Below, piece after piece: positions 39,724 to 39,878 of a stretch of DNA of 39,878 nt. A program made the position numbers and the translations under genes. Source of the DNA: an uncultured Streptococcus sp. Lineage in GTDB: Bacteria; Bacillota; Bacilli; Lactobacillales; Streptococcaceae. The notes under the pieces were generated by a model, which had not been told where the DNA came from, did no database searches, and saw nothing but the letters and a program-made list of their open reading frames with translations. The stretch covers positions 1 through 39,878 of the forward strand of contig CAKPVT010000013.1 in assembly GCA_934196125.1 (NCBI GenBank), read 5' to 3'. How positions within the stretch are numbered: position 1 is the first letter of the stretch; the number at the start of each line of letters is the position of its first letter.

Positions 39724-39878
39724 TGACCCCAAAAAGTTGGACAATAAATTATTGTAAGGATTTAGTTCTGTATTGCACAGGACTGAGTCCTTTTAATTTT
39801 GTCTTGATACGTTTATTGTTGTCATAAAAAATATAATCTGTAATGGCTTGTTCCAGCTTGTCAATCGACTTAAAAGTC
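39724..39878 (-). mobile_element. IS3-family element, right end only
   Basis: Starts with the terminal repeat TGACCCCAAAAAGTTGGACA (39724-39743), typical of IS150-group IS3 elements, followed by the 3' end of the transposase gene. The rest of the element is outside the window. It lies 28 bp from the IS30 right end. Confidence 0.75.
39749..39878 (-). CDS. IS3-family transposase OrfB, C-terminal end (partial)
   Basis: The visible part reads TFKSIDKLEQAITDYIFYDN, then NNKRIKTKLKGLSPVQYRTK and stops at 39749. The YxNxxRI-x-KLKG-x-SPxxYR pattern is the conserved end of IS150/IS861-type OrfB integrases. The 5' part and OrfA are beyond the window, so intactness is unknown. Confidence 0.85.
   Translation of the reverse strand, partial: TFKSIDKLEQAITDYIFYDNNKRIKTKLKGLSPVQYRTKSLQ

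Overview
This window is low-GC Firmicute chromosome and most likely Streptococcus. The atp operon has the streptococcal gene order (c subunit before a subunit). It also carries a preQ1-II riboswitch in front of queT, epuA after murA, SpxR, and a DUF3272 gene beside birA. A member of the bovis/equinus-mutans side of the genus fits the gene order, but the species is inferred, not shown.

Layout. 1-1631: 5' part of a secreted leucine-rich-repeat surface protein on the minus strand. Its promoter has a run of eight G between -35 and -10, a likely phase-variation switch. 1632-2061: terminator and insertion-sequence debris. 2062-10281: housekeeping block on the minus strand, atpEBFHAGDC, then a DUF1146 gene, murA and epuA. 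The atp promoter has an upstream cre-like site. 10282-10731: a decayed 5' end of a pullulanase gene and an IS200/IS605-type hairpin, where many streptococci keep the pulA-glgBCDAP glycogen cluster. 10732-18667: diacylglycerol kinase, ligA, preQ1-II/queT, gtrA, yihY, map, spxR and a GNAT acetyltransferase. 18665-33110: a 14.4-kb remnant of an integrative conjugative element. It holds int, xis, small unknowns, a sortase with an LPXTG protein, a type I toxin-antitoxin locus, Tn916-type transfer genes (lysozyme/CHAP protein, Orf15-like membrane protein, VirB4-like ATPase, truncated TcpE), an Mrr-like nuclease, a lipoprotein and dinJ-yafQ. Relaxase and coupling-protein genes are absent. 33171-38287: second murA (murZ), a deletion scar joining two headless genes, metK, birA and DUF3272. 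38616-39878: an IS30 element followed by the end of an IS3-type element.

The most striking observation links two layers. Six chromosomal genes (murA, the DUF1146 gene, ligA, gtrA, the GNAT gene, birA) have a -10 hexamer ending exactly six bases before ATG and lack a usable Shine-Dalgarno site, which predicts leaderless mRNAs; the DUF3272 gene is a weaker seventh. The 15-bp repeat bounding the conjugative element is exactly one such module, -10 box + 6 bases + ATG, belonging to the GNAT gene upstream of spxR. The element therefore appears to insert into a leaderless promoter/start codon. It leaves the open reading frame intact but replaces everything upstream of the -10 box.

All calls rest on reading the sequence by eye. 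No database search, folding or alignment program was run.
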